NCBI GenBank assembly: GCA_910583785.1
Contig: CAJTZK010000018.1
Coordinates: 1 to 28,294 of the forward strand
Length of the DNA: 28,294 nt
From: an uncultured Oscillibacter sp.
GTDB taxonomy: Bacteria; Bacillota; Clostridia; Oscillospirales; Oscillospiraceae
Direction: 5' to 3'
Under the pieces are notes generated by a model that saw only the letters and a list, made by a program, of their open reading frames with translations, made no database searches and had not been told where the DNA came from. Both the position numbers and the translations under genes were made by a program. Shown piece by piece: positions 13,661 to 20,749 of this stretch. Numbering within the stretch: position 1 is the first letter of the stretch; each line of letters opens with the position of its first letter.

Positions 13661-15466
13661 TTACTCGTCCAGCTTCAGCACCGCCAGGAACGCTTCCGTG
13701 GGAATCTGGACGGAGCCCAGGCTCCGCATTTTCTTTTTGCCCTCTTTCTGCTTTTCCAGCAGCTTCTTCTTCCGGGTGATGTCGCCGCCGTAGCACTTGG
13801 CCAGCACGTCCTTCCGCATGGCCTTGACCGTCTCCCTGGCGATGACCCGGCCGCCGATGGCCGCCTGGACCGGAACCTCGAAGAGCTGGCGGGGAATGTT
13901 CTCCTTCAGCTTCTCGCAGAGCTTCCGGGCCCGGGGATAGGCTTTATCCTTGTGGGCAATGAAGCTCAGCGCGTCCACCTGGTCCCCGTTCAGCAGGAGG
14001 TCCACCTTCACCAGCTCGCTGGGGCGGTAGCCGGAGAGCTCGTAGTCCAGGGAGGCGTAGCCCTTGGTGTTGGCCTTCAGCGTGTCGAAGAAATCATAGA
14101 TGATCTCATTCAGCGGCATCTGGTAGTGGAGCTCCACCAGGTGGGTGTCCAGGTACTGCATGTCCTTGAACTCCCCCCGGCGCTCCTGGCACATGGGCAT
14201 GATGTTGCCCACGTAGTCGTTGGGGGAGATGATGGAAACCTTCACATAGGGCTCCTCCGCCCGCTCGATGGAGGCCGGGTCCGGGTAATTGTGGGGATTG
14301 TCCACCCGGACCAGACTACCATCCGTTTTATAAACATCATAGATTACGGAGGGTAATGTGGTTACCAGGTCCAGGTCAAACTCCCGCTCCAGCCGCTCCT
14401 GGATGACCTCCATGTGGAGCATGCCCAAAAAGCCGCAGCGGAAGCCGAAGCCCAGGGCCACGGAGGACTCGGGCTCAAAGCTCAGCGACGCGTCGTTGAG
14501 CCGGAGCTTCTCCAGGGCGTCCCGCAGGTCCGGGTACTTGGACCCGTCCTCGGTGTAGATGCCGCAGTAGACCATGGGCTGCACGGGGCGGTAGCCCGGG
14601 AGGGCCTCCGCCGCCGGGTTTGCCCCGTCCGTCACCGTGTCGCCCACACGGGTGTCCTGGACGTTTTTGATGGAGGCGGTGAAATAGCCCACCTCTCCCG
14701 CCCGGAGGCACCCGCAGGGCTCCATGCCCAGAGGCAGCAGATGCCCGCACTCCACCACCTGGTAGCTGGCGCCGGAGGCCATCATTTTTACCGTCTGCCC
14801 GGTGCGGAGGGTGCCTTCCATCAGGCGCATGTAGACGATGACACCCCGGTAGCTGTCGTACTGGCTGTCGAAAATCAGGGCCTTGAGGGGGGCGCTCTCG
14901 TCCCCGGATGGGGGGGGCACGTTTTTCACAATGTCCTCCAGCACCGCGTCGATGTTGACCCCCTGCTTGGCGGAAATCTCCGGTGCGTCCAGGGCGGGGA
15001 GGCCGATGATGTCCTCCACCTCCTGCTTGGCCTGGGCGGGGTTGGCGGCGGGGAGGTCGATCTTGTTGAAGACCGGGAGAATCTCCAAGTCGTGCTCCAT
15101 GGCGAGGTAGGTGTTGGCCAGGGTCTGGGCCTCCACGCCCTGGGTGGAGTCCACCACCAGCACCGCCCCCTCGCAGGCGGCCAGGGAGCGGGACACCTCG
15201 TAGTTGAAGTCCACGTGGCCCGGGGTGTCGATGAGGTTCAGGGCGTACTCCTCCCCGTCGGCGGCGGTGTAGTTCAGGCGCACGGCCCGGGCCTTGATGG
15301 TGATACCCCGCTCCCGCTCCAGGTCCATGTTGTCCAGGAGCTGGCTCTCCATCTCCCGCTGGCTGACGGCGTTGCACTTCTCCAGAAGGCGGTCCGCCAG
15401 GGTGGACTTGCCGTGATCGATATGTGCGATAATGGAAAAGTTTCGGATATGGTCTTGGTGAATCAT
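13661..15466 (-). CDS. lepA: Elongation factor 4, ribosomal back-translocase GTPase
   Basis: 601 residues, standard EF4 length. The GTPase has the P-loop AHIDHGKS (14-21), the switch region RERGITIKA, DTPGHVDF and NKIDLP. After the EF-G-like domains the EF4-specific C-terminal domain is complete (YRPSELVKVDLLLNGDQVDA, then AIGGRVIARETVKAMRKDVL and CYGGDITRKKKLLEKQKEGK). EF4 remodels stalled or mis-translocated ribosomes and assists 30S assembly. The ATG at 15466 has AAGGAGG upstream. Only 34 nt separate it from the small gene upstream and no promoter was seen there, so it may be read from the acyltransferase operon. Confidence 0.97.
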   Translation of the reverse strand: MIHQDHIRNFSIIAHIDHGKSTLADRLLEKCNAVSQREMESQLLDNMDLERERGITIKARAVRLNYTAADGEEYALNLIDTPGHVDFNYEVSRSLAACEGAVLVVDSTQGVEAQTLANTYLAMEHDLEILPVFNKIDLPAANPAQAKQEVEDIIGLPALDAPEISAKQGVNIDAVLEDIVKNVPPPSGDESAPLKALIFDSQYDSYRGVIVYMRLMEGTLRTGQTVKMMASGASYQVVECGHLLPLGMEPCGCLRAGEVGYFTASIKNVQDTRVGDTVTDGANPAAEALPGYRPVQPMVYCGIYTEDGSKYPDLRDALEKLRLNDASLSFEPESSVALGFGFRCGFLGMLHMEVIQERLEREFDLDLVTTLPSVIYDVYKTDGSLVRVDNPHNYPDPASIERAEEPYVKVSIISPNDYVGNIMPMCQERRGEFKDMQYLDTHLVELHYQMPLNEIIYDFFDTLKANTKGYASLDYELSGYRPSELVKVDLLLNGDQVDALSFIAHKDKAYPRARKLCEKLKENIPRQLFEVPVQAAIGGRVIARETVKAMRKDVLAKCYGGDITRKKKLLEKQKEGKKKMRSLGSVQIPTEAFLAVLKLDE

Positions 15467-15500
15467 ATAGAAAAGCCTCCTTGGGGAAGTCTTGATGGTG

Positions 15501-15908
15501 TCATACTTGCGGAAGATGGGGGTACACCGCCGCCCACACGCCGGTGTCCGGGTCCCGCTCCAGGACTAGAACGTCGGGACTTGTCCCCCGGTCGAAGTAT
15601 ATCCGTTCGGCGGAATCATCCGGTTGAATGTCAAACCTGTATTCTGACCCAATGCCGCTGTTCAGCCCGCCGAAGCAGCTGTAAAAGGAGCAGTGGATCT
15701 CATCGCCGAACTGCTTGGCCTCCATGGCCCGGATGAAGCCCATGGAACCCTCGGGAAACGTCTGTACCGTGACGATGGACCCGTCGTCAGAGACGGAAAA
15801 CTTTTGCAGATCGATGTCCGTTCTCTTATGAAAGCCCGGCAGCACGAACAGTATCCCGGCGGCCGCGCCGATGAGGAAAGCCAGGACAATGGGCAGGATT
15901 TTTTTCAT
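15501..15908 (-). CDS. Small membrane-anchored protein of unknown function
   Basis: 135 residues from the ATG at 15908, which has AAAAAGGAGG 5 nt upstream; the longer open reading adds ten polar residues that overlap this site. One N-terminal membrane segment (about residues 4-24, ILPIVLAFLIGAAAGILFVL) is followed by an external domain of about 105 residues with alternating beta-like segments (FSVSDDGSIVTVQTFPEG, IHCSFYSCFGGLNSGIGS, DVLVLERDPDTGVWAAVYPH). The family is not recognised. It starts 14 nt after the SGNH gene, so it probably belongs to the surface acylation operon, perhaps as an accessory protein; this is inference from position only. Confidence 0.78.
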   Translation of the reverse strand: MKKILPIVLAFLIGAAAGILFVLPGFHKRTDIDLQKFSVSDDGSIVTVQTFPEGSMGFIRAMEAKQFGDEIHCSFYSCFGGLNSGIGSEYRFDIQPDDSAERIYFDRGTSPDVLVLERDPDTGVWAAVYPHLPQV

Positions 15909-15922
15909 GGGGCCCTCCTTTT

Positions 15923-17023
15923 TCAGCTCTTGCACCACTCCGGCGGCGCGTCATGGGTTTCGTACCACTGGTCCCAGAAGTCCTGGTCCCACAGCGCGTC
16001 GTAGTCATAGTGCAGCACAAACTCCCGCCAGTCCGCCAGGGTCTTCTCCACGTCCTCCTCCCGGAGGAGGAACTTCTCAGCGCACACGTTCCCCAGCACC
16101 CACTTCCCGGCCTCGCCGGAGTGGTGGATGTAGTCGCAGTAGTTGTTCAGCTCCGTCACCATGTCCTTGGCAAAAAGCGGCGCGTGGAGGCGGACGTTGG
16201 GCCAGCGGTTCAGGGTGTGGCACGCCTCCCGCAGGGCCGTAAGCCGGGCGTCCAGGTCCCCCCGGCGGAGAGCCCGGTCCCAGGAGAGGATGCTGTAGGG
16301 GGAGAGGAAAATCTCGAACTTCGTCTCCGGGTGGTCCTGGAACCAGTCCTCCATCACCATCAGGTTCCTCTGGGCGAAGGCCAGGTAGGCGTTTTCCGGC
16401 GTCCGCTCCTCCGAAACCGGGGGGCGGTCATAGGTCCGCAGGGCCTCGTACTTCCCCCAGAGGGAGGTTTTGTCCCAGGTGAAGCCCTCGTCCAGGGTCT
16501 GCCCGCCGCCCTGGCGGGCCGTCATGAGTGCGTAGAGGCTGTAGTAGAGGGAGTCCTTGTTCAAAAGGTACTTCACGTCATCCAGGGGATTCCGGTTGTA
16601 GAAATAGTCCGGCATGGCGTCCGTCACGCCGCCGTCGTCCCGGATAAGGGTGTTCAAATCCAGGGCGAACAGGATGCGCTCCGGCGGGTGCTCCCGGAAG
16701 AGCAGGTCCACCACCTGGCTGAACTCGGAGAAGTACCCGTCGGGAATTGTAATCCGCAGGCCGGGGCCGTGGTAGAACTCCTCAATCCAGCTGGCGCGGT
16801 AATTGGCCGCCATGGAGGTACCCAGGAGGACGGTGTCCGCCGGGACATTCCGGGCCATGCCCGCCGCCTGATACCGCTCGTTGAAAAAGGCGGGGAGGCG
16901 GTCCTCCGGCATCCGGTAATAGAGGCAGGGGTCCACGGCGTACACAATCCCGCCGCACAGGGCCAGGGCCGCCAGCAGGACCGCCAGGAAGCGGCGGGCC
17001 CAGCGCTCATAAGTCTTATTCAT
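15923..17023 (-). CDS. SGNH/AlgX-DltD-like protein, membrane-anchored partner of the MBOAT acyltransferase
   Basis: 366 residues with an N-terminal signal anchor (about 10-29, RRFLAVLLAALALCGGIVYA). LLGTSMAANYR holds a GxS-type nucleophile (Ser70) and CDYIHHS near the end holds a D-x-x-H pair (Asp297, His300), the layout of SGNH-fold O-acetyltransferases or esterases. The domain would lie outside the membrane. The stop lies 14 nt before the next gene and its start is 9 nt after the MBOAT gene. In characterised systems (DltB/DltD, AlgI/AlgJ/AlgX, PatA/PatB) the MBOAT protein moves an acyl group across the membrane and the SGNH protein transfers it to a glycan or teichoic acid. The acceptor here is unknown. 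Confidence 0.8.
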   Translation of the reverse strand: MNKTYERWARRFLAVLLAALALCGGIVYAVDPCLYYRMPEDRLPAFFNERYQAAGMARNVPADTVLLGTSMAANYRASWIEEFYHGPGLRITIPDGYFSEFSQVVDLLFREHPPERILFALDLNTLIRDDGGVTDAMPDYFYNRNPLDDVKYLLNKDSLYYSLYALMTARQGGGQTLDEGFTWDKTSLWGKYEALRTYDRPPVSEERTPENAYLAFAQRNLMVMEDWFQDHPETKFEIFLSPYSILSWDRALRRGDLDARLTALREACHTLNRWPNVRLHAPLFAKDMVTELNNYCDYIHHSGEAGKWVLGNVCAEKFLLREEDVEKTLADWREFVLHYDYDALWDQDFWDQWYETHDAPPEWCKS

Positions 17024-17032
17024 GGCTCAGCC

Positions 17033-18508
17033 TCAGAAATTGGAATAGATGAAGGTGGCCACCCCGGTGAAGGACAGCACGGACCAGGCCGCAAGCAAAG
17101 CCAGGACCGCCGCCCGCCAGAAGGCGGGCTTAAAATGGTCCATCTGCCCCACGGCGTTCCGGGGCCACAGCGCCGCCGTCAGGGCGGCGGCAAAGAGCCC
17201 ATAGGCCAGGGCCGGGGCCGTCCAGCCCCGGAGGGCGGGAAACACCATGCCGAAGGCCTTGGCCTCCTTGGCGAACACGTCCGCCATCAGCCACTCCGCC
17301 GGGGGGCGGAAGTCGGCGGTGACGGCGGTTTTCAAAAGCGCCAGCGCCTGGGGAACGCCTGGGGCACGGAAGAAGACCCAGGCGGCGTTGACAAAGGCGA
17401 AGGTCACGGCCCAGCGCAGGAGCCTTGGAAGCCTCTCCCGGCCCTTCCCCCAGGCCCGCTCCACGATCTGGCCCAGGCCGTGGAGCCCGCCCCAGATGAG
17501 GAAGGTCCACCCCGCCCCGTGCCAGAGGCCGCTGGCGAGAAAGACAATCAGAATATTGAGATAGGCCCGCCCGGTTCCCCGTTTGCTCCCCCCCAGGGGG
17601 AAGTACAGGCATTCCCGGAGGAAGGACGTCAGGGTGATGTGCCACCGCTTCCAGAATTCCCCCACGGACAAGCTCCGGTAAGGGGAGTCGAAGTTCACCG
17701 GGAGGCGGAGCCCGAAGAGCCGGGCGCACCCAGAGGCGATGTCGCAGTAGCCGGAGAAGTCAAAGTACAATTGCAGGGTATAGCCCAGAATCACCATCCA
17801 GGCGGCAGGGGCGGACAGCTGGTCCAGGTGGGACCAGCCGCTGTTCACCACGGCTCCCAGGTTGTCCGCCAGCAGCACCTTCTTCGCCATGCCCGAGGCG
17901 ATGGCATACCCGGCGGCGGCGAAGTCCCGCCCGTCCGGGCGGAGGAACTTCTCCCCGTGAAGCTGGGGGAAGAAGGCCTGGGGCTTCAAGATGGGCCCGG
18001 AGACCACCGTGGGGAAGAAGAAAGCGTAAAGGGGCAGGTCCTTCCGCTCCGGGCGGAAGCCACCGGTATAGGCTTCCTTCAAGAGCCAGAGCTGCTGGAA
18101 GGTGAAAAAGCTGAGGCCCAGGGGAACCCAGCCGACGGACAGGCGGCCCCCGGTAACAAAGCCCGTGTACTTGAACACCGCCAGTACGCCCAGGTGCCAA
18201 GCCGCCGCCAAATAGAGGCAGCGGCGGCGCCGGGCGGCGGTCCGGGGATAGGCGTGGGCGGCGGGGCCATCCCCTCCCGGCTGGATGCAGACGTCCGGCG
18301 TGGCGAGATACCGGAGGGCGGCGGCGGATACCGCCATCCCCAGGACCAGCACCAGCAGGGCGGCCCAGCCGCCCCCGAGGATGTAGAAAACCAGGCAGGC
18401 CAGGGCCAGGCACTCCGCGGCGGCATGCCGGTCCCACCGGGCCATTCCCAGGCAGACGGCGGCGGCGGCGGCGAGGAAGGCCAGGAAGCCAAAGGATTGA
18501 ACATTCAT
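17033..18508 (-). CDS. MBOAT family O-acyltransferase (AlgI/DltB type)
   Basis: 491 residues with about ten membrane segments. The MBOAT core is clear: VGWVPLGLSFFTFQQLWLL, PTVVSGPILKPQAF, YFDFSGYCDIASGCARLFGL, LPVNFDSPYRSLSVGEFWKR, WHITLTSFLRECLYFPLGGS and ASGLWHGAGWTFLIWGGLHG, with WHG His330 and the active-site His343. These proteins load acyl groups at the membrane for O-acylation of cell-surface polymers. The ATG overlaps the stop of the XRE regulator gene by 4 bp (ATGA), and the SGNH partner follows after 9 nt. No dltA or dltC is present, so this is not a classical dlt operon. AlgI-like acetylation of a wall or capsule glycan is the likelier role. Confidence 0.94.
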   Translation of the reverse strand: MNVQSFGFLAFLAAAAAVCLGMARWDRHAAAECLALACLVFYILGGGWAALLVLVLGMAVSAAALRYLATPDVCIQPGGDGPAAHAYPRTAARRRRCLYLAAAWHLGVLAVFKYTGFVTGGRLSVGWVPLGLSFFTFQQLWLLKEAYTGGFRPERKDLPLYAFFFPTVVSGPILKPQAFFPQLHGEKFLRPDGRDFAAAGYAIASGMAKKVLLADNLGAVVNSGWSHLDQLSAPAAWMVILGYTLQLYFDFSGYCDIASGCARLFGLRLPVNFDSPYRSLSVGEFWKRWHITLTSFLRECLYFPLGGSKRGTGRAYLNILIVFLASGLWHGAGWTFLIWGGLHGLGQIVERAWGKGRERLPRLLRWAVTFAFVNAAWVFFRAPGVPQALALLKTAVTADFRPPAEWLMADVFAKEAKAFGMVFPALRGWTAPALAYGLFAAALTAALWPRNAVGQMDHFKPAFWRAAVLALLAAWSVLSFTGVATFIYSNF

Positions 18509-19191
18509 TTTTCCGGCTGCTTGGACAGGGCGGCGAGGCGGGCGTCGGCGGTGCTGAGGACCTGGGTCAGGCTCTGGCAGCGCCCCGGGTAGGCGGCGTT
18601 GATGGCCGGGGAAGAGAGGTCCGGGAACTCCGCCTTCTGCGTCCTGAGGTCCCGGAGGGCGGCGGCGTACCGGGCTTCGGACAGCTTCCGGTCCGCGTCG
18701 GCCAGGCCCAGGACACAGGTGGCGGAGTCCAGGGCGAAGTACCCCTCGTTGGCCCCGGAGGCCCGGTAGAGGTGCCGGTAGAGGTGATAGACGGCGCTGC
18801 CCAGGTAGGCGGCGGCGGCGTTGATGACGGCCTTGTCCCCCAGCTTGCCCAAAAGCTCGAAGAGGACCCCCACCGCGCCGGAGAGCAGCTTGCTCTGGAG
18901 GGTGGCCAGGACGCTGCCCCGGAGGCTGCTCCTGGGCTCGGCGGCGTCCAGAATATCCTGCTCCGTCAGCATGTTCCCCTCCCGGGAGAGGGTGCGCCCC
19001 AGGATGAAGTCCGCCGAGACGCCATAGTAATCGCAGGCCCGGACCACGAAGCGGAGCCCCGGTTCCCGGATGCCGTTCTCATAGTGGGAAAGCAGGGCCT
19101 GGGAAATGCCCAGTTCCCCGGCGGCCAGGCGCTGGCTCACGCCTTTTTCCTGCCGCAGCAGGGACAGGGTGCGGGAAAATTCTGAACTCAT
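18505..19191 (-). CDS. XRE-family regulator heading the acyltransferase operon
   Basis: 228 residues. An N-terminal XRE helix-turn-helix occupies about residues 5-65 (LSLLRQEKGVSQRLAAGELG, ISQALLSHYENGIREPGLRF). A C-terminal region of about 150 residues is helical with an Ala-rich hydrophobic stretch (VINAAAAYLGSAVYHLYRHL), perhaps a ligand or oligomerisation domain. The family recurs in clostridia but I do not know its ligand. Its stop overlaps the MBOAT start (ATGA), so it is translationally coupled to the acyltransferase genes. Two similar palindromic direct repeats lie 30-72 bp upstream of its start and are likely autoregulatory sites. Confidence 0.85.
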   Translation of the reverse strand: MSSEFSRTLSLLRQEKGVSQRLAAGELGISQALLSHYENGIREPGLRFVVRACDYYGVSADFILGRTLSREGNMLTEQDILDAAEPRSSLRGSVLATLQSKLLSGAVGVLFELLGKLGDKAVINAAAAYLGSAVYHLYRHLYRASGANEGYFALDSATCVLGLADADRKLSEARYAAALRDLRTQKAEFPDLSSPAINAAYPGRCQSLTQVLSTADARLAALSKQPEK

Positions 19192-19220
19192 ACTCGGACG
19201 CTCCTTTGGTTTGTTTTCAA

Positions 19221-19263
19221 TTACGCAACGTATAGTCTACCAAAAGGGTTACGCGATGTAAAG
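19221..19263 (-). promoter_or_regulatory. Two operator-like repeats upstream of the XRE-MBOAT operon
   Basis: TTACGCAACGTATAG (19221-19235) and TTACGCGATGTAAAG (19249-19263) match at 11 of 15 positions and are 28 bp apart. Each has internal dyad symmetry (TACG-N3-CGTA; TTAC-N5-GTAA). The minus-strand promoter must lie here (TATACG is a -10 candidate), though no good -35 is seen. Confidence 0.5.
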
Positions 19264-19294
19264 ATATTTTTTGCGGAAATCCCGGAATTTCCCA

Positions 19295-19334
19295 AAAGGC
19301 CCCCTTCCGCCGCCCTCACCGCCCCGGAAGGGGG
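19295..19334 (-). terminator. Terminator overlapping the end of the XRE-S24 repressor gene
   Basis: Arms CCCCCTTCCG (19325-19334 read on the minus strand) and CGGAAGGGGG (19300-19309) form a 10-bp stem, followed on the minus strand by CCTTTTGGG. The stop codon (19316-19318) lies in the loop. Confidence 0.6.
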
Positions 19335-20065
19335 AAGGAGCGGAGGATCACCCGGCCAAAACAGGCCAGGGAGCGCCCGCTGGCGGAGGGCAGCACCACG
19401 TCCGCGTCCGCCCGGGCCCGGTTCAGGGAGAACAGGTACACGATGCCCGCCGGGTCCCGGTAGTACTGCTTGCAGAGAATGTCCCCGTCCACGCAGAAGA
19501 TGCCCACGTCCCCCGCTTTCAGCGGGTCCCGGTTCACGTAGGCCACGGACCCGTCGGCGATATACGGGGCCATGGAGTCCCCCTGGATGCGCACGGCGAA
19601 TTCCGCCGCCGGAGGCACGTCCCCCGTGACGGGGATGTAGTCGAAATCCTCCCCAAAGGCAGGGGAGGCGTACCCTGCGGCGGCGGGGGTGCGGTACAGG
19701 GGGATCATCCGGGGCTCCGGGGCCCCGGGGCCCGCCTCCGCCTCGTCCCGGTATGCGCACAGGGCCTCCACCATGGTCCGCACCGTCTCCCGCCCCAGGG
19801 CCGACAAGCCCCGGTAGCCCTCCAGCAGCTTCTGCTCCCCGGAAGCCAGGGCCTGCTTGTTGTATTGGAAGCTGTCCTGGAACAAGGTGTTGGGGTCCAC
19901 CTCCAGGGCGTCGAACAGCCGCAGCATAATCTCCTCCTTGGGAAAGCTGACCCCGGTCTCATAATTTCCCACGGCGGACGGGGACACCCCCAGCAGCGCC
20001 GCCAATTCCACCCTGGTCATGTCCAATTCTCCCCGCCGGGCCCGCATCCTCTCACCGAACGGCAT
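19316..20065 (-). CDS. LexA/CI-type transcriptional repressor (XRE HTH plus S24 peptidase domain)
   Basis: 249 residues. The N-terminal XRE domain (about 3-60: MTRVELAALLGVSPSAVGNY, ETGVSFPKEEI) is joined to a C-terminal S24 domain. The self-cleavage apparatus looks intact: an Ala130-Gly131 scissile pair in AAAGYASP, nucleophile Ser164 in IQGDSMAPYI and general base Lys199 in GDILCKQYY, 35 residues apart as is usual. Such proteins repress phage, mobile-element or stress genes and cleave themselves when RecA is activated. The ATG at 20065 is chosen because AAAGGGGGG lies just upstream and the HTH begins at once. Its own promoter and two palindromic operators lie upstream. Confidence 0.92.
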   Translation of the reverse strand: MPFGERMRARRGELDMTRVELAALLGVSPSAVGNYETGVSFPKEEIMLRLFDALEVDPNTLFQDSFQYNKQALASGEQKLLEGYRGLSALGRETVRTMVEALCAYRDEAEAGPGAPEPRMIPLYRTPAAAGYASPAFGEDFDYIPVTGDVPPAAEFAVRIQGDSMAPYIADGSVAYVNRDPLKAGDVGIFCVDGDILCKQYYRDPAGIVYLFSLNRARADADVVLPSASGRSLACFGRVILRSFPLPGR

Positions 20066-20090
20066 CCCCGTCCCCCCTTTCACGCTTCCC

Positions 20091-20119
20091 ATCTTACCAG
20101 CCCGCCAAGACCCTGTCAA
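20091..20119 (-). promoter_or_regulatory. Promoter of the XRE-S24 repressor gene
   Basis: On the minus strand a perfect -35 TTGACA (20114-20119), 17-bp spacer and -10 TAAGAT (20091-20096). Transcription from near 20084 gives a leader of about 19 nt. Confidence 0.75.
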
Positions 20120-20127
20120 TCTTTTTC

Positions 20128-20140
20128 ACAAGTTTCTTGT
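20128..20140. promoter_or_regulatory. Operator 1 of the XRE-S24 repressor
   Basis: ACAAGTTTCTTGT is a perfect palindrome with a 3-bp centre (ACAAG/CTTGT). It lies between the two divergent -35 boxes, 8 bp from the repressor gene's -35. Confidence 0.75.
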
Positions 20141-20150
20141 AAATTCCCTC

Positions 20151-20179
20151 TTGACATCATCGAACATATGTGCTATTTT
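20151..20179 (+). promoter_or_regulatory. Divergent SigA promoter with no obvious downstream gene
   Basis: Perfect -35 TTGACA (20151-20156), 17-bp spacer and -10 TATTTT (20174-20179) on the plus strand. It is bracketed by the two operators. A transcript starting near 20186 would run antisense to both tRNA genes towards the small gene cluster at 20750. Confidence 0.65.
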
Positions 20180-20190
20180 AGATTCACCGC

Positions 20191-20201
20191 CAAGTTTCTT
20201 G
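20191..20201. promoter_or_regulatory. Operator 2 of the XRE-S24 repressor
   Basis: CAAGTTTCTTG repeats the core of operator 1; 12 of 13 bases match when CAAGTTTCTTGTA is aligned with it. It is centred about +10 relative to the divergent promoter and 62 bp from operator 1, close to six helical turns. Confidence 0.75.
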
Positions 20202-20367
20202 TAATTCCACCCATCCCATACCCCCTGGCAAACCCAAAGCCCCGGCACCTGGAGAAGGAGGGGGCCAGCCCGCTCTCCATTCCCCAAAGCGCCCGCCAGA
20301 AAAAAGGAGGCAGCACCCCCGGTCCCCGCCGCCAGCGCAGCGCCGCAGCGTCCCCCGTAAAAGAACT

Positions 20368-20399
20368 CAGCCGTGAACCCAACCACGTGGTTCACGGCT
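20368..20399 (-). terminator. Terminator of the tRNA-Thr/tRNA-Tyr transcript
   Basis: A stem of about 12 bp, CAGCCGTGAACC paired with GGTTCACGGCTG. On the minus strand it is followed by AGTTCTTTT. Together with the inverted repeat at 20408-20470 it follows the tRNAs. The stretch 20202-20367 shows no gene or clear signal. Confidence 0.7.
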
Positions 20400-20407
20400 G
20401 AAGGCGG

Positions 20408-20470
20408 AGAAATTCCCACCAGAGTGCAGTTTTCGGCGGAGCCGGAAACGGAACGGTGGCGGGAATTTCT
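20408..20470 (-). other. Inverted repeat in the tRNA-Tyr 3' trailer
   Basis: AGAAATTCCC (20408-20417) pairs with GGGAATTTCT (20461-20470) around a smaller GCC-rich hairpin (20430-20448). It begins 5 bp beyond the encoded CCA of tRNA-Tyr. It may be a processing or termination structure. Confidence 0.4.
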
Positions 20471-20474
20471 GAGC

Positions 20475-20559
20475 TGGTGGGGGAAGGTGGATTCGAACCA
20501 CCGAAGTCAGTGACAACAGATTTACAGTCTGCCCCATTTGACCGCTCTGGAATTCCCCC
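20475..20559 (-). tRNA. tRNA-Tyr (GUA anticodon)
   Basis: 85 nt including an encoded CCA. The acceptor stem is GGGGGAA/TTCCCCC with discriminator A. The anticodon stem-loop CAGACTGTAAATCTG carries GTA. There is a long class II variable arm as expected for bacterial tRNA-Tyr, and the T arm GGTGG-TTCGAAT-CCACC is perfect. It lies 19 bp after tRNA-Thr in the same transcript. Confidence 0.95.
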
Positions 20560-20578
20560 AGATAAAATGATGAACTTG

Positions 20579-20654
20579 TGGAGCTGGTGGACGGACTCGA
20601 ACCCCCGGCCTGCTGATTACAAATCAGCTGCTCTACCAACTGAGCTACACCAGC
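20579..20654 (-). tRNA. tRNA-Thr (UGU anticodon)
   Basis: 76 nt with an encoded CCA and acceptor stem GCTGGTG/CACCAGC. The anticodon arm CTGATTTGTAATCAG carries TGT. The D arm TAGCTCAGTTGGTAGAGC is standard. The T stem is unusual: GGGGG faces CCGTC, giving one G-G mismatch and one G-U pair around a normal TTCGAGT loop. It is the first gene after the tRNA promoter. Confidence 0.94.
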
Positions 20655-20673
20655 AGTTCCAACAGCATTGCCT

Positions 20674-20702
20674 ATTCTAGCAGACCGTTTCCCATTTGTC
20701 AA
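20674..20702 (-). promoter_or_regulatory. Promoter of the tRNA-Thr/tRNA-Tyr transcript
   Basis: Perfect -35 TTGACA (20697-20702), 17-bp spacer, -10 TAGAAT (20674-20679). An A/T-rich tract immediately upstream (20703-20715) resembles an UP element. Confidence 0.85.
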
Positions 20703-20749
20703 CAAAAATTTTTCCTGTTTTCACGGTTTTTTCAAAGGAGAGGATTTAC

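Noticed and set aside
14414..15736. Long plus-strand open frame opposite lepA
   Set aside because: Antisense to an unmistakable EF4 gene; Gly/His/Val-rich with no domain.
15923..18508. Classical dlt (D-alanylation) operon
   Set aside because: Only the MBOAT and an SGNH-like gene are present; dltA and dltC are missing, so D-alanyl transfer is not supported.
15953..18592. Very long plus-strand open frame (879 codons) opposite the SGNH and MBOAT genes
   Set aside because: It is an antisense shadow caused by high GC. Its product is low-complexity and the minus-strand frames carry clear family motifs and ribosome-binding sites.
19271..20401. Plus-strand open frame of 376 codons across the S24 repressor and the orphan promoter
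   Set aside because: Antisense to the repressor for most of its length. The part beyond it crosses operators and hairpins and has no start with a ribosome-binding site after the promoter at 20151.
20126..20419. Minus-strand open frame of 97 codons between the repressor and tRNA-Tyr
   Set aside because: It runs through a terminator, an operator and a promoter; low-complexity Gly/Ala composition and no ribosome-binding site.
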